Shown one piece after another: positions 1 through 5,483 of a stretch of 5,483 bases of DNA (position 1 is the stretch's first letter; every line of letters starts with the position of its first letter). The notes beneath the pieces were generated by a model. It searched no databases. It was given only the letters and a program-made list of their open reading frames with translations, and had not been told where the DNA came from. The stretch comes from Bacteroidota bacterium (GTDB taxonomy: Bacteria; Bacteroidota; Bacteroidia; J057), in contig RDXT01000342.1 in assembly GCA_004292985.1 (NCBI GenBank), positions 1 to 5,483 on the forward strand, in the 5' to 3' direction. A program made the translations under genes and the position numbers.

Positions 1-1
1 C

Positions 2-1378
2 TTTTCGGGTCTGCTGCGGGCGGGCTACAGCAGCAAGCGCCACCAACTGCTCCTGACCCATGTGACAGGCTATCAGCAAAACCAGCTCGCCTGGCTGGGG
101 GCATCTCTGGACAGCATCCGCGTCAATCCCCGCGTTAATGCCAACGGGGCCGAGGACGACCAGTTCCTCCAGAACCTCAGCAGCCTCCGCCACCAGTGGC
201 AGATAGACAGCTTTTCCTCCTTCAAAACCACCCTGTATTACAATCGCCTACAGGGCAATTACGACTTCGATTTCAACAATTTCCTGGGCCTTCCCTCCTC
301 CGAAGAGATGTACAACTACGCCTTCCTGTCGGACATGGGCGGATTTACGAGCCAGTATCGCTTTGCGCGTAAGCGGGTCACCTTTGCTGCAGGGGTGCAG
401 GGCTATCTCTATGCGCGGCGGCACACGGGTTCGGAGCGCAGCCTGGGGCAGCTGTACCAGAATACCGGCTACAAGCAGGAACTGGCCGCCTGGTCGCAGG
501 CAACGTACCGCATGGGGAAATTTATCCTCCAGGCCGACTTGCAAGGCCGCGCGGTAGGCTTTGAGTATCAGGGAGATAGCGGCCCCTCATTCGATCCGCT
601 GCGCTGGAATTTCCTCAATCCCAAAGCGAAGCTTACCTTCGAACTGAATGACGATATCCGCATCTACCTCAATACAGGCCGCACGGGCCGGGAACCCACC
701 CGCAACGATATGTTTGCCGGCAATGACGACCTGCCCTACGATTCGCTGGGCCGTCCTGCGCTGGCATTCACCGATCCGGAGTACGTCACGCAGCAGGAAC
801 TGGGCTTCCGGATTTTGAGAAACAAACTCGATATCAGCGCCGCAGTCTATCACCTGTCTTTTCAAAACGAAATTGTGCTCAGCGGCGAGTTTGGCCCCAA
901 CGGCCTGGTCCTCAACCGCAACGTCGCCCGCAGCACCCGCAGCGGAGTCGAGATCAGCTACTTTTATTCCCTGAACGCCTACCAGAAACGCCTTTTGTTC
1001 AGTGGCAATGTTGCCCTGAGCCGCAACCGCATCCGCGAGGGGAGCGCCATATTTGAGCCGGTACTTTCCCCACAACTCATTGCCAATCAAAACATTACAC
1101 TTCTCTGGGGAAATAATGAGGCATGGACCGCCATCCTGCACCTTCGCTACCAGAGCCGCGCGTGGATAGACTTCGCCAACCAGCACGAGTTGCCCGCCAT
1201 GCTGGTTCCGGACCTCGAAGGCAGCTATACCTGGAAGAAATTCCGCTTTTCGCTTCACTTCACCAACCTCAGCAACCGATCCTGGCTCAGCAACGGCCAG
1301 CTCGATGTGTATGGCAATCCGACCTACCATGTGCAGGCACCGCTGGGGGTATTTGGGGGGATTGTTGTGAGGTCGTAG
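2..1378 (+). CDS. TonB-dependent outer-membrane receptor, C-terminal part (5'-truncated by window edge)
   Basis: This frame is open from base 2 to the TAG at 1376-1378 and gives 458 residues, so the gene begins outside the window. The GTG at 62 is internal, because the 20 codons before it (FSGLLRAGYSS...) continue the same barrel-like sequence. The product resembles the beta-barrel half of a Bacteroidota TonB-dependent receptor, which imports siderophores, vitamins or similar ligands across the outer membrane using TonB/ExbBD energy. Supporting stretches are alternating polar/aromatic strands, the NPKAKLTF...YLNTGRTGREPTRNDMF segment (about 602-720), an ELGFR...AAVYHLSFQNEIVLSGEFG segment (800-895), and a terminal NLSNRSWLSNGQLDVYGNPTY stretch followed by the last strand VFGGIVVRS. 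The plug domain, TonB box and any carboxypeptidase-like N-terminal domain are not visible, so the ligand cannot be inferred. The chain ends in Ser rather than the usual Phe, Trp or Tyr. It is convergent with the next gene. The family call is firm; the substrate is unknown. Confidence 0.9.
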   Translation, partial: FSGLLRAGYSSKRHQLLLTHVTGYQQNQLAWLGASLDSIRVNPRVNANGAEDDQFLQNLSSLRHQWQIDSFSSFKTTLYYNRLQGNYDFDFNNFLGLPSSEEMYNYAFLSDMGGFTSQYRFARKRVTFAAGVQGYLYARRHTGSERSLGQLYQNTGYKQELAAWSQATYRMGKFILQADLQGRAVGFEYQGDSGPSFDPLRWNFLNPKAKLTFELNDDIRIYLNTGRTGREPTRNDMFAGNDDLPYDSLGRPALAFTDPEYVTQQELGFRILRNKLDISAAVYHLSFQNEIVLSGEFGPNGLVLNRNVARSTRSGVEISYFYSLNAYQKRLLFSGNVALSRNRIREGSAIFEPVLSPQLIANQNITLLWGNNEAWTAILHLRYQSRAWIDFANQHELPAMLVPDLEGSYTWKKFRFSLHFTNLSNRSWLSNGQLDVYGNPTYHVQAPLGVFGGIVVRS

Positions 1379-1393
1379 GGGGGTGTTTTTTGC

Positions 1394-1443
1394 GGTGTCG
1401 CGCTTCGATACGCCTCGAAGACTCGGCTACTCAGCGTGACACC
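1394..1443 (-). repeat. Imperfect palindromic intergenic repeat, copy A (inverted)
   Basis: The outer arms GGTGTCGCGCT (1394-1404) and AGCGTGACACC (1433-1443) pair over 11 positions with one G-T wobble. Read on the - strand it matches copies B and C: TGTCA, then CTGAGTA, GCC, a short loop, GGC, GTATCGAAG and GACA. It starts 15 bases after the stop of the receptor gene. It could act as a hairpin terminator or as a REP-like dispersed element. No run of T follows the stem, so the terminator role is uncertain. Confidence 0.75.
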
Positions 1444-1453
1444 GGGCTGTTCT

Positions 1454-1497
1454 TGTCATCCTGAGTAAGCCTAAATAGGCTGTATCGAAGGGTGACA
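1454..1497 (+). repeat. Imperfect palindromic intergenic repeat, copy B
   Basis: The outer arms TGTCATCCT (1454-1462) and AGGGTGACA (1489-1497) pair over 9 positions with one T-G wobble. Inside them, GCCTA (1469-1473) and TAGGC (1476-1480) form a perfect 5-bp stem with a 2-base AA loop. Between the stems the flanks are asymmetric: GAGTAA on the left and TGTATCGA on the right. It is 39/44 identical to copy C, which starts 55 bases further on. Confidence 0.85.
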
Positions 1498-1507
1498 CCG
1501 CCTCTAA

Positions 1508-1553
1508 CTGTCATCCTGAGTAAGCCTTCTAAGGCTGTATCGAAGGATGACAG
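1508..1553 (+). repeat. Perfect-armed palindromic intergenic repeat, copy C
   Basis: The outer arms CTGTCATCCT (1508-1517) and AGGATGACAG (1544-1553) are perfect 10-bp reverse complements. Inside them, GCCTT (1524-1528) and AAGGC (1531-1535) form a second perfect stem with a 2-base CT loop. The asymmetric internal bulge matches copy B. The repeat ends one base before the stop codon of the - strand gene at 1555, so it would lie just downstream of that transcript's coding region. It may act as a bidirectional hairpin between convergent genes, though there is no adjacent T tract. Confidence 0.85.
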
Positions 1554-1554
1554 A

Positions 1555-3690
1555 TCAATGCCGCGCAACGCTCCGCACAGCCATCAGCTTCTCTTCCACC
1601 TGCTCCAGGGTCGTGTAGGGGCCTTCGCAGGAGTCTTCCTGACAGAGATAGACCACCGTCTGACCAAATACGGAGCGGCTTCGCATTACGGGGAGGTTCC
1701 CTTCGCCGCGGCCTCCATAAACAAGCACATTGCTGTGGTAGCTGCGGTCAAAATCCTCGCGCATGCGGGCGGCCTCTTCGCCCAGGATCAGCACCTCGGC
1801 AGGATCACTGATCTGCCAGGCCATACAACTGGCCCAGGTAGCGTGTTCGGCAGGGGCATTCTGAGCGGGGGTGCGGGCGCTGAGCAGCATCTGGCGCGAC
1901 ACCTCTATATAACTGTCTTTGCGCAGGATATAGCCCAACTGGTAGAGCGAACGGCACATCACTGCATTGGCATCGGGGAGGGTGCGGTCGCGGATGTCTA
2001 TCCGGCGGGCGGCGGGCAGGTAAGTATCGCCGGGAGAGCTGTAAAAGAGACCTGTACGCGGGTGGTAAAAGTGTGTGAGGGCGTAGCCAACGAGGTCTTC
2101 GGCTTTTTGGAGCCATTTTTCCTGGAAGGTCACCTGGTACAGTTGTACAAAGGCTTCGATGGCGTAGGAATAGTCTTCGAGGGTGCCAGGATCCTGAAGG
2201 GTATTGTCCCCCATATATTGCCGGGATAGCTGCCCGAACTCATTAAACAGGTGCTCTTCCATAAAGCGGGCGGTGGCCAGGGCATCCTGAAGGTAGGCTT
2301 CGTCGCCAAAGGCGCGGTAGGCATCTACCCAGCCGCAGATCATCAGGGAGTTCCAGGCGGCGAGTTCCTGCCGGTCGCGGGCGGGGAGTTTGCGCTGGCT
2401 GCGGGCCTGGCGCATCAGGTCTTTCAGGCGCTCCAGCTCGGACTGAAAGGTAGCCAGGTCCATTCCGTAGGCGGCGGCAAGCTCTTCATCGCTGAAACTC
2501 CGGTAGAGGATATTTTGTCCCCGAAGGGTATTTCCCTGGCGGGTGATGTTATATACGTGGGAAAAAAGGTCTGCCCGTTTGCCGAGCTGCCCATCTATTT
2601 CGATGCGGGGCCAGAGGTAGTAGCGGCCATTTTCGTTTTCGCTCACAGCATCGAGTGAGGCATAATATCCGCCGTTTTCGTCGCGGAGTTCCCGCCGCAG
2701 AAACGCGCTGGTTTCATAGACCACCTGCTCATAGAGGGGCTTTCGGGTAAGCTGGTAGGCGCGGGAGTACAGGCTGATCAGGCGGGCATTGTCGGGAAGG
2801 AGTTTTTCGAAGCGGGGGGTATGCCAGGCTTCATCAAAGGAGCCGCGGGCAAATCCGCCGCCGAGCTGGTCGTAGATGCCTCCGCGTGAGAGCTGGTCGA
2901 GCAGGGCCGTTACGGCCTCCAGTGCCTGCGGATGCTGGGTGCGGTAGTAGTAGTCGAGCAGGAAAAAGTAGGGAGAAAGTTCGTGCACTTTGGGCACATC
3001 GCGCATGCCGCCGTTGCGCAGATCCAGTTTGGGGACTACCTGGGCATAAAACTGGTCGAGGTCGCTGCTGCTGAAGCGATAGGGCAGGGGAGGGTTCATC
3101 ACCTCATTATCAAACTGGCGGGTGCGCTTGCGGAGGTCTTCGGCTATCTGCCGCACCTGCTCCGGGGCCTCTTCATACAGGCTGTAAAAGCTGCCCGCCA
3201 TCCGGGTGAGTTCTACTTTGTTGAGGGATCCGGAGGCATAGACAGGGCTGCCATCAGGCAGGGCAATGATACACATCGGCCAGTTGCAGTCCTTGCTGTC
3301 CAGTTCTTTGCAAATGTCCACAAACAGGGCTTCGGCATCCGGGCTGAGCTGGCGGTCGGCGAGTACCGGGACAAAAAAGCGGTTCATCCAGCCTGCTACG
3401 GAGGTATCGGCAAAAATTTCTTTCTGTACCTGCCTGCATTCGAAGGAGGCCGCATCACCCATATAGATCAGCAGCAGGTGGTTGTCCTGCCGGGCTTTCT
3501 CAATAGCTGCCGCACCAAGTGGCACCCAGTCCACGGGGTCGTGGGCGTGGCGCAGAAGGTAAGGACTGTTTTCTGCAACCAACTGATTGCTAAACACTTC
3601 GATAGCGCCACCCTGCTTACCCAGGTACTGACCTGTGCATCCCCATAAAAGAAGTATCCAAGGTGCGCTGCTCAAGCCCCGGAAACGCAT
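1555..3690 (-). CDS. YyaL/DUF255-family lipoprotein with thioredoxin-like domain and degenerate CxxC motif
   Basis: The 711-residue product is about full family length. Residues 1-17 (MRFRGLSSAPWILLLWG) look like a lipoprotein signal with Cys18 as the lipidated residue (lipobox LWGC), which also supports this ATG start. Residues 35-165 match the DsbH/DUF255 thioredoxin-like domain (NSPYLLRHAHDPVDW at 41-55, WP at 137-138). Residues from about 210 to 640 match the helical alpha/alpha-barrel part (GGIYDQLGGGF, FEKLLPDNARL, AWNSLMI, LEDYSYAIEAF). The C-terminal piece PYTTLEQVEEKL also fits the family. The function of the family is not well established. Several conserved positions are changed: the usual CHWCH reads SFECR (Ser82, Cys85), PHFEK reads PRFEK (293), and the His after GGGF is Ala281. 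I infer a divergent, exported member that may have lost thiol-redox activity. It diverges from the DUF4197 gene and is convergent with the receptor gene, so it is probably transcribed alone. Confidence 0.88.
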   Translation of the reverse strand: MRFRGLSSAPWILLLWGCTGQYLGKQGGAIEVFSNQLVAENSPYLLRHAHDPVDWVPLGAAAIEKARQDNHLLLIYMGDAASFECRQVQKEIFADTSVAGWMNRFFVPVLADRQLSPDAEALFVDICKELDSKDCNWPMCIIALPDGSPVYASGSLNKVELTRMAGSFYSLYEEAPEQVRQIAEDLRKRTRQFDNEVMNPPLPYRFSSSDLDQFYAQVVPKLDLRNGGMRDVPKVHELSPYFFLLDYYYRTQHPQALEAVTALLDQLSRGGIYDQLGGGFARGSFDEAWHTPRFEKLLPDNARLISLYSRAYQLTRKPLYEQVVYETSAFLRRELRDENGGYYASLDAVSENENGRYYLWPRIEIDGQLGKRADLFSHVYNITRQGNTLRGQNILYRSFSDEELAAAYGMDLATFQSELERLKDLMRQARSQRKLPARDRQELAAWNSLMICGWVDAYRAFGDEAYLQDALATARFMEEHLFNEFGQLSRQYMGDNTLQDPGTLEDYSYAIEAFVQLYQVTFQEKWLQKAEDLVGYALTHFYHPRTGLFYSSPGDTYLPAARRIDIRDRTLPDANAVMCRSLYQLGYILRKDSYIEVSRQMLLSARTPAQNAPAEHATWASCMAWQISDPAEVLILGEEAARMREDFDRSYHSNVLVYGGRGEGNLPVMRSRSVFGQTVVYLCQEDSCEGPYTTLEQVEEKLMAVRSVARH

Positions 3691-3842
3691 GTTCTTGTCT
3701 GCTTGGGTTAATCTTCGCTTCCGAAAATGATTGAAGATGGTTTGAAATTACACAAAGGAATTGTTGCAAGATAGCGAACATTCCCCGATTATTATACCCT
3801 CTCTTGTGGATTTTCGTTTCATAGATAATGATCTTAATACGT
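3691..3842. promoter_or_regulatory. Divergent upstream region between the YyaL-like and DUF4197 genes
   Basis: These 152 bases separate two divergent start codons and are clearly more AT-rich than the flanking genes, so both promoters are expected here. On the - strand, TAATTTCA (3750-3743) resembles the Bacteroidota -7 box TAnnTTTG in 6 of 8 positions, with a TTG at 3769-3767 upstream. The 16-base spacing is short for a -33/-7 pair, so this is only a candidate. I found no convincing match on the + strand. No strong Shine-Dalgarno sequence precedes either start, as is usual for the phylum. Confidence 0.4.
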
Positions 3843-4571
3843 ATGAAAATGATTCGCCTTTGGATGTTGGTGCTGGGAATGGTACTGCTGGTGTCTTGCG
3901 ACACTGTGTATCAGGTAGCTGAGGGGGTTTTGTACAAAAACACGGAGCCTACCCAAACGGAAATGGCCGGTGGCCTGAAGGAGGCGCTGGCCAATGGCGC
4001 TGCGCAGGCGGTTATGGGGCTGCACAAGCCGGGCGGCTATTATCAGGATGCGCTGGTGAAAATTCCCTTCCCTGAGGAAGCCCAGTTTGCGGCCAATGCC
4101 CTCCGCGACCTCGGTATGGGAAGCCTGGTAACCCGTTTTGAAGAAAAACTGAACGAAGGGGCCGAAAAAGGAGCCGAACTTGCCCTGCCGATTTTTAAGG
4201 ATGCGATTCTTCAGATGTCTTTCGAGGATGTCAAAGGCATTCTGCTGGGCGGCGAACATGCGGCGACAGATTATTTTGAAGCTAAAACTTCCGAAAAACT
4301 GGCAACGGCATTTAGCCCCATCATCAAAAATTCGCTGGACGAGGTGCATGCCACAGACATCTGGTCAGAGATCACGACCCGCTACAACAGCATCCCGCTG
4401 GTGCGCAAAAAGGTGGAGACCGACATTGTGAAGTATGCCACCGCGCGTGCGCTCAAGGGCCTGTTTCTGAAGCTCGGCGATGAGGAGAAGAAAATCCGGG
4501 AACAACCGCTGGCCCGTGGCTCGGAACTGCTGAAAAAGGTCTTCGGCTACGCCGATCAGATGAAGAAATAA
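3843..4571 (+). CDS. DUF4197-family lipoprotein
   Basis: The 242-residue product carries a clear lipoprotein signal, MKMIRLWMLVLGMVLLVSC, with lipobox LVSC and Cys19. I chose the ATG at 3843 because it gives a typical short signal peptide. The in-frame ATG at 3828 would add MILIR, and the one at 3849 would remove two residues; none is marked by a ribosome-binding site. The mature part matches DUF4197 almost end to end: EMAGGLKEAL (about 40-49), KIPFPEE (73-79), LPIFKDAILQMSFED (115-129), LLGGEHAATDYF (134-145), the block around IIKNSLDEV (160-168) and EEKKIREQPLARGSELLKKV (214-233). The family has no established function; the members I know are mostly predicted envelope lipoproteins. Asp20 follows the lipidated Cys. 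In enterobacteria this would favour inner-membrane retention, but that rule is not known to hold in Bacteroidota. The gene ends 23 bases from the convergent cvfB-like gene. Confidence 0.9.
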   Translation: MKMIRLWMLVLGMVLLVSCDTVYQVAEGVLYKNTEPTQTEMAGGLKEALANGAAQAVMGLHKPGGYYQDALVKIPFPEEAQFAANALRDLGMGSLVTRFEEKLNEGAEKGAELALPIFKDAILQMSFEDVKGILLGGEHAATDYFEAKTSEKLATAFSPIIKNSLDEVHATDIWSEITTRYNSIPLVRKKVETDIVKYATARALKGLFLKLGDEEKKIREQPLARGSELLKKVFGYADQMKK

Positions 4572-4594
4572 GGGAGTAGGGGGAATAGGATGCG

Positions 4595-5428
4595 TCAGGA
4601 CACACTGTAAATTCCCTCTTCAGCCAGACGTATCAAACGCTGTTTGTAGAGGGAACCTATTGCCTTCTTAAAATTCTTCTTACTCATCTCCAGATGCTGA
4701 ATAATCAGCTCAGGTGAAGAGTGGTCGGTCAGTGGCAAAAAACCACCGGCTGCTTTCAGCTTCTGCAACACAAACTGCGCATTTGGCTCGATCTGCTCAT
4801 GACCTGTTCTGTGCAGCAGAATGTCTATCTTTTTATCGGGCCGCACCTGCTTCACATAACCTTTGCGCGCATCGCCGATCTGCACCTTATGATACAGTTC
4901 ATTGTAGTAAATCAGCCCCTTGTGCCGGTGGTTAATGATGACATTGTACCCCAGTTCGGTAGCTTCCCAGATCAGTACGTCCACCTCATCGCCTTCTTTG
5001 ACAGTAACGGCCTGTGTATCAAGAAAATAAGACACATCTCCTGAGGCTGCGAGGCGGTCGCTTTCTTCGTCGTGATACATCCAGACCACATAGGAGCGGC
5101 CTGCCTCCATGCGTTTGGGCTGCTCGCGAAAGGCCACAAACAGCTCTTTCTCCATTCCCCAATCCAGAAAAGCCCCGAAGGTATTCACGTGGGTAACCCG
5201 GAGATACGCAAACTGGTGCAGCAGGATCTTCGGCTGAAGGGTGGTCGCCACTTTGCGGTGCTGCCCGTCTTTATATACAAACACCTTCAGGGTATCCCCG
5301 ATGGCAAAAGTGGGAGACACATATTTTTTAGGCAGCAGCACATCTTCTCCTTCGTCGTCGCCGAGGTAGAGGCCGACCGAGGTACTGCGGAGCACTTTCA
5401 GCTCATTGTATTGTCCGATGTCAATCAT
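4595..5428 (-). CDS. cvfB: CvfB/YitL-type RNA-binding protein (S1 domains plus winged helix)
   Basis: The 277-residue cytoplasmic protein matches the CvfB family along its whole length. Residues about 1-63 form a first S1-like domain (start MIDIGQYNELKVLR, with LLPKKYV at 31-37). Residues about 70-131 form a second (FAYLRVTHVNTFGAFLDWG, REQ, then RSYVVWMY). Residues about 140-210 form a third (GDEVDVLIWEATELGYNVII, HKGLIYYNEL, GYVKQVRPDKKIDILL). Residues about 220-277 form the C-terminal winged helix (GGFLPLTDHSSPE, MSKKNFKKAIGSLYKQRLI). Homologues such as S. aureus CvfB bind RNA and influence virulence-gene expression in that species. In this organism a general post-transcriptional role is an inference. 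The ATG at 5428 is chosen because family members begin MIxIGxYN, although the frame stays open upstream to the window edge. No catalytic motif is expected, and no membrane segment or signal peptide is seen. Confidence 0.93.
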   Translation of the reverse strand: MIDIGQYNELKVLRSTSVGLYLGDDEGEDVLLPKKYVSPTFAIGDTLKVFVYKDGQHRKVATTLQPKILLHQFAYLRVTHVNTFGAFLDWGMEKELFVAFREQPKRMEAGRSYVVWMYHDEESDRLAASGDVSYFLDTQAVTVKEGDEVDVLIWEATELGYNVIINHRHKGLIYYNELYHKVQIGDARKGYVKQVRPDKKIDILLHRTGHEQIEPNAQFVLQKLKAAGGFLPLTDHSSPELIIQHLEMSKKNFKKAIGSLYKQRLIRLAEEGIYSVS

Positions 5429-5483
5429 GTTTGTGCCGTGTCGGGAGTGTCTATGCAGCTTTCGCGCAGGCGTGTCATATATG
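5425..5483 (-). CDS. Possible 3' end of an upstream gene overlapping the cvfB start
   Basis: On the - strand a frame is open from the window edge to a TGA at 5427-5425, reading YMTRLRESCIDTPDTAQT. Its stop overlaps the cvfB ATG as ATGA, a 4-base overlap typical of translationally coupled operon genes. Eighteen open codons can easily arise by chance and the residues are not recognisable, so this is only a possibility. The alternatives are that these 55 bases are the cvfB leader or part of a gene on the + strand. Confidence 0.25.
   Translation of the reverse strand, partial: YMTRLRESCIDTPDTAQT

Noticed and set aside
62..64. GTG as a start codon for the receptor
   Set aside because: The frame is open upstream to base 2 with barrel-like sequence, and a barrel without a plug or signal peptide would not be a complete receptor.
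587..1330. Long - strand open frame of 247 codons antisense to the receptor gene
   Set aside because: It lies opposite a clear TonB-dependent receptor. Such frames are expected in GC-rich coding DNA and its translation shows no recognisable family.
1386..1391. Run of six T just after the receptor stop as an intrinsic terminator
   Set aside because: No GC-rich hairpin immediately precedes it. The stable hairpins lie downstream of it.
1394..1553. Short CRISPR array
   Set aside because: There are only three units, one of them inverted. Each unit is itself a large palindrome, the gaps are about 10 bases, and no cas gene is present.
2932..3648. Long + strand open frames antisense to the YyaL-like gene (also 1492-2229 and 2251-2658)
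   Set aside because: They are codon-bias shadows of a strongly supported gene, with no recognisable domains or plausible starts.
3711..3738. Inverted repeat ATCTTC / GAAGAT in the YyaL-like leader as an operator or riboswitch
   Set aside because: It is only a 6-bp arm with a 16-base gap, which is common by chance, and nothing else supports a regulatory structure.
3834..4349. 171-codon - strand frame opposite the DUF4197 gene
   Set aside because: The + strand frame matches DUF4197 from signal peptide to C-terminus, so the antisense frame is incidental.
4578..4619. Hairpin AGGGGGAAT / ATTCCCTCT as a terminator for the DUF4197 gene
   Set aside because: A 9-bp stem with one wobble is possible, but the loop is 24 bases, the right arm lies inside the cvfB coding sequence and no T run follows on the + strand.

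Overview
The window looks like an ordinary chromosomal stretch from a member of the Bacteroidota (Bacteroidetes) with a GC-rich genome. The evidence is the combination of a TonB-dependent receptor of Bacteroidota type, a DUF4197 lipoprotein, a YyaL/DUF255 lipoprotein and a CvfB-type S1 protein, together with start codons that lack strong Shine-Dalgarno sequences. The protein patterns recall Saprospiria or Cytophagia, but the window alone cannot fix the class.

Layout from left to right. (1) Bases 2-1378, + strand: the C-terminal 458 residues of a TonB-dependent outer-membrane receptor whose plug and N-terminus lie outside the window. (2) Bases 1379-1554: a gap between convergent genes that is almost completely filled by three copies of one imperfect palindromic repeat, the first inverted relative to the other two. 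(3) Bases 1555-3690, - strand: a 711-residue YyaL/spermatogenesis-associated-protein-20-like protein (thioredoxin-like domain plus alpha/alpha barrel) with a lipoprotein signal and a degenerate active-site motif. (4) Bases 3691-3842: a divergent upstream region. (5) Bases 3843-4571, + strand: a DUF4197 lipoprotein. (6) Bases 4595-5428, - strand: a CvfB/YitL-type RNA-binding protein with S1 domains and a winged helix, convergent with the DUF4197 gene across only 23 bases. (7) Bases 5429-5483: a short edge piece that may hold the last codons of another - strand gene overlapping the cvfB start by 4 bases.

The genes do not form an obvious pathway. Three of the four encode predicted envelope proteins (one outer-membrane receptor and two lipoproteins), and the orientations (+, -, +, -) argue against a shared operon within the window. 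I see no defence system, mobile element with a transposase, CRISPR array, RNA gene or phage gene. The items most worth a second look are the covarying palindromic repeats at 1394-1553 and the loss of the first active-site cysteine, along with other family-conserved residues, in the exported YyaL-like protein.
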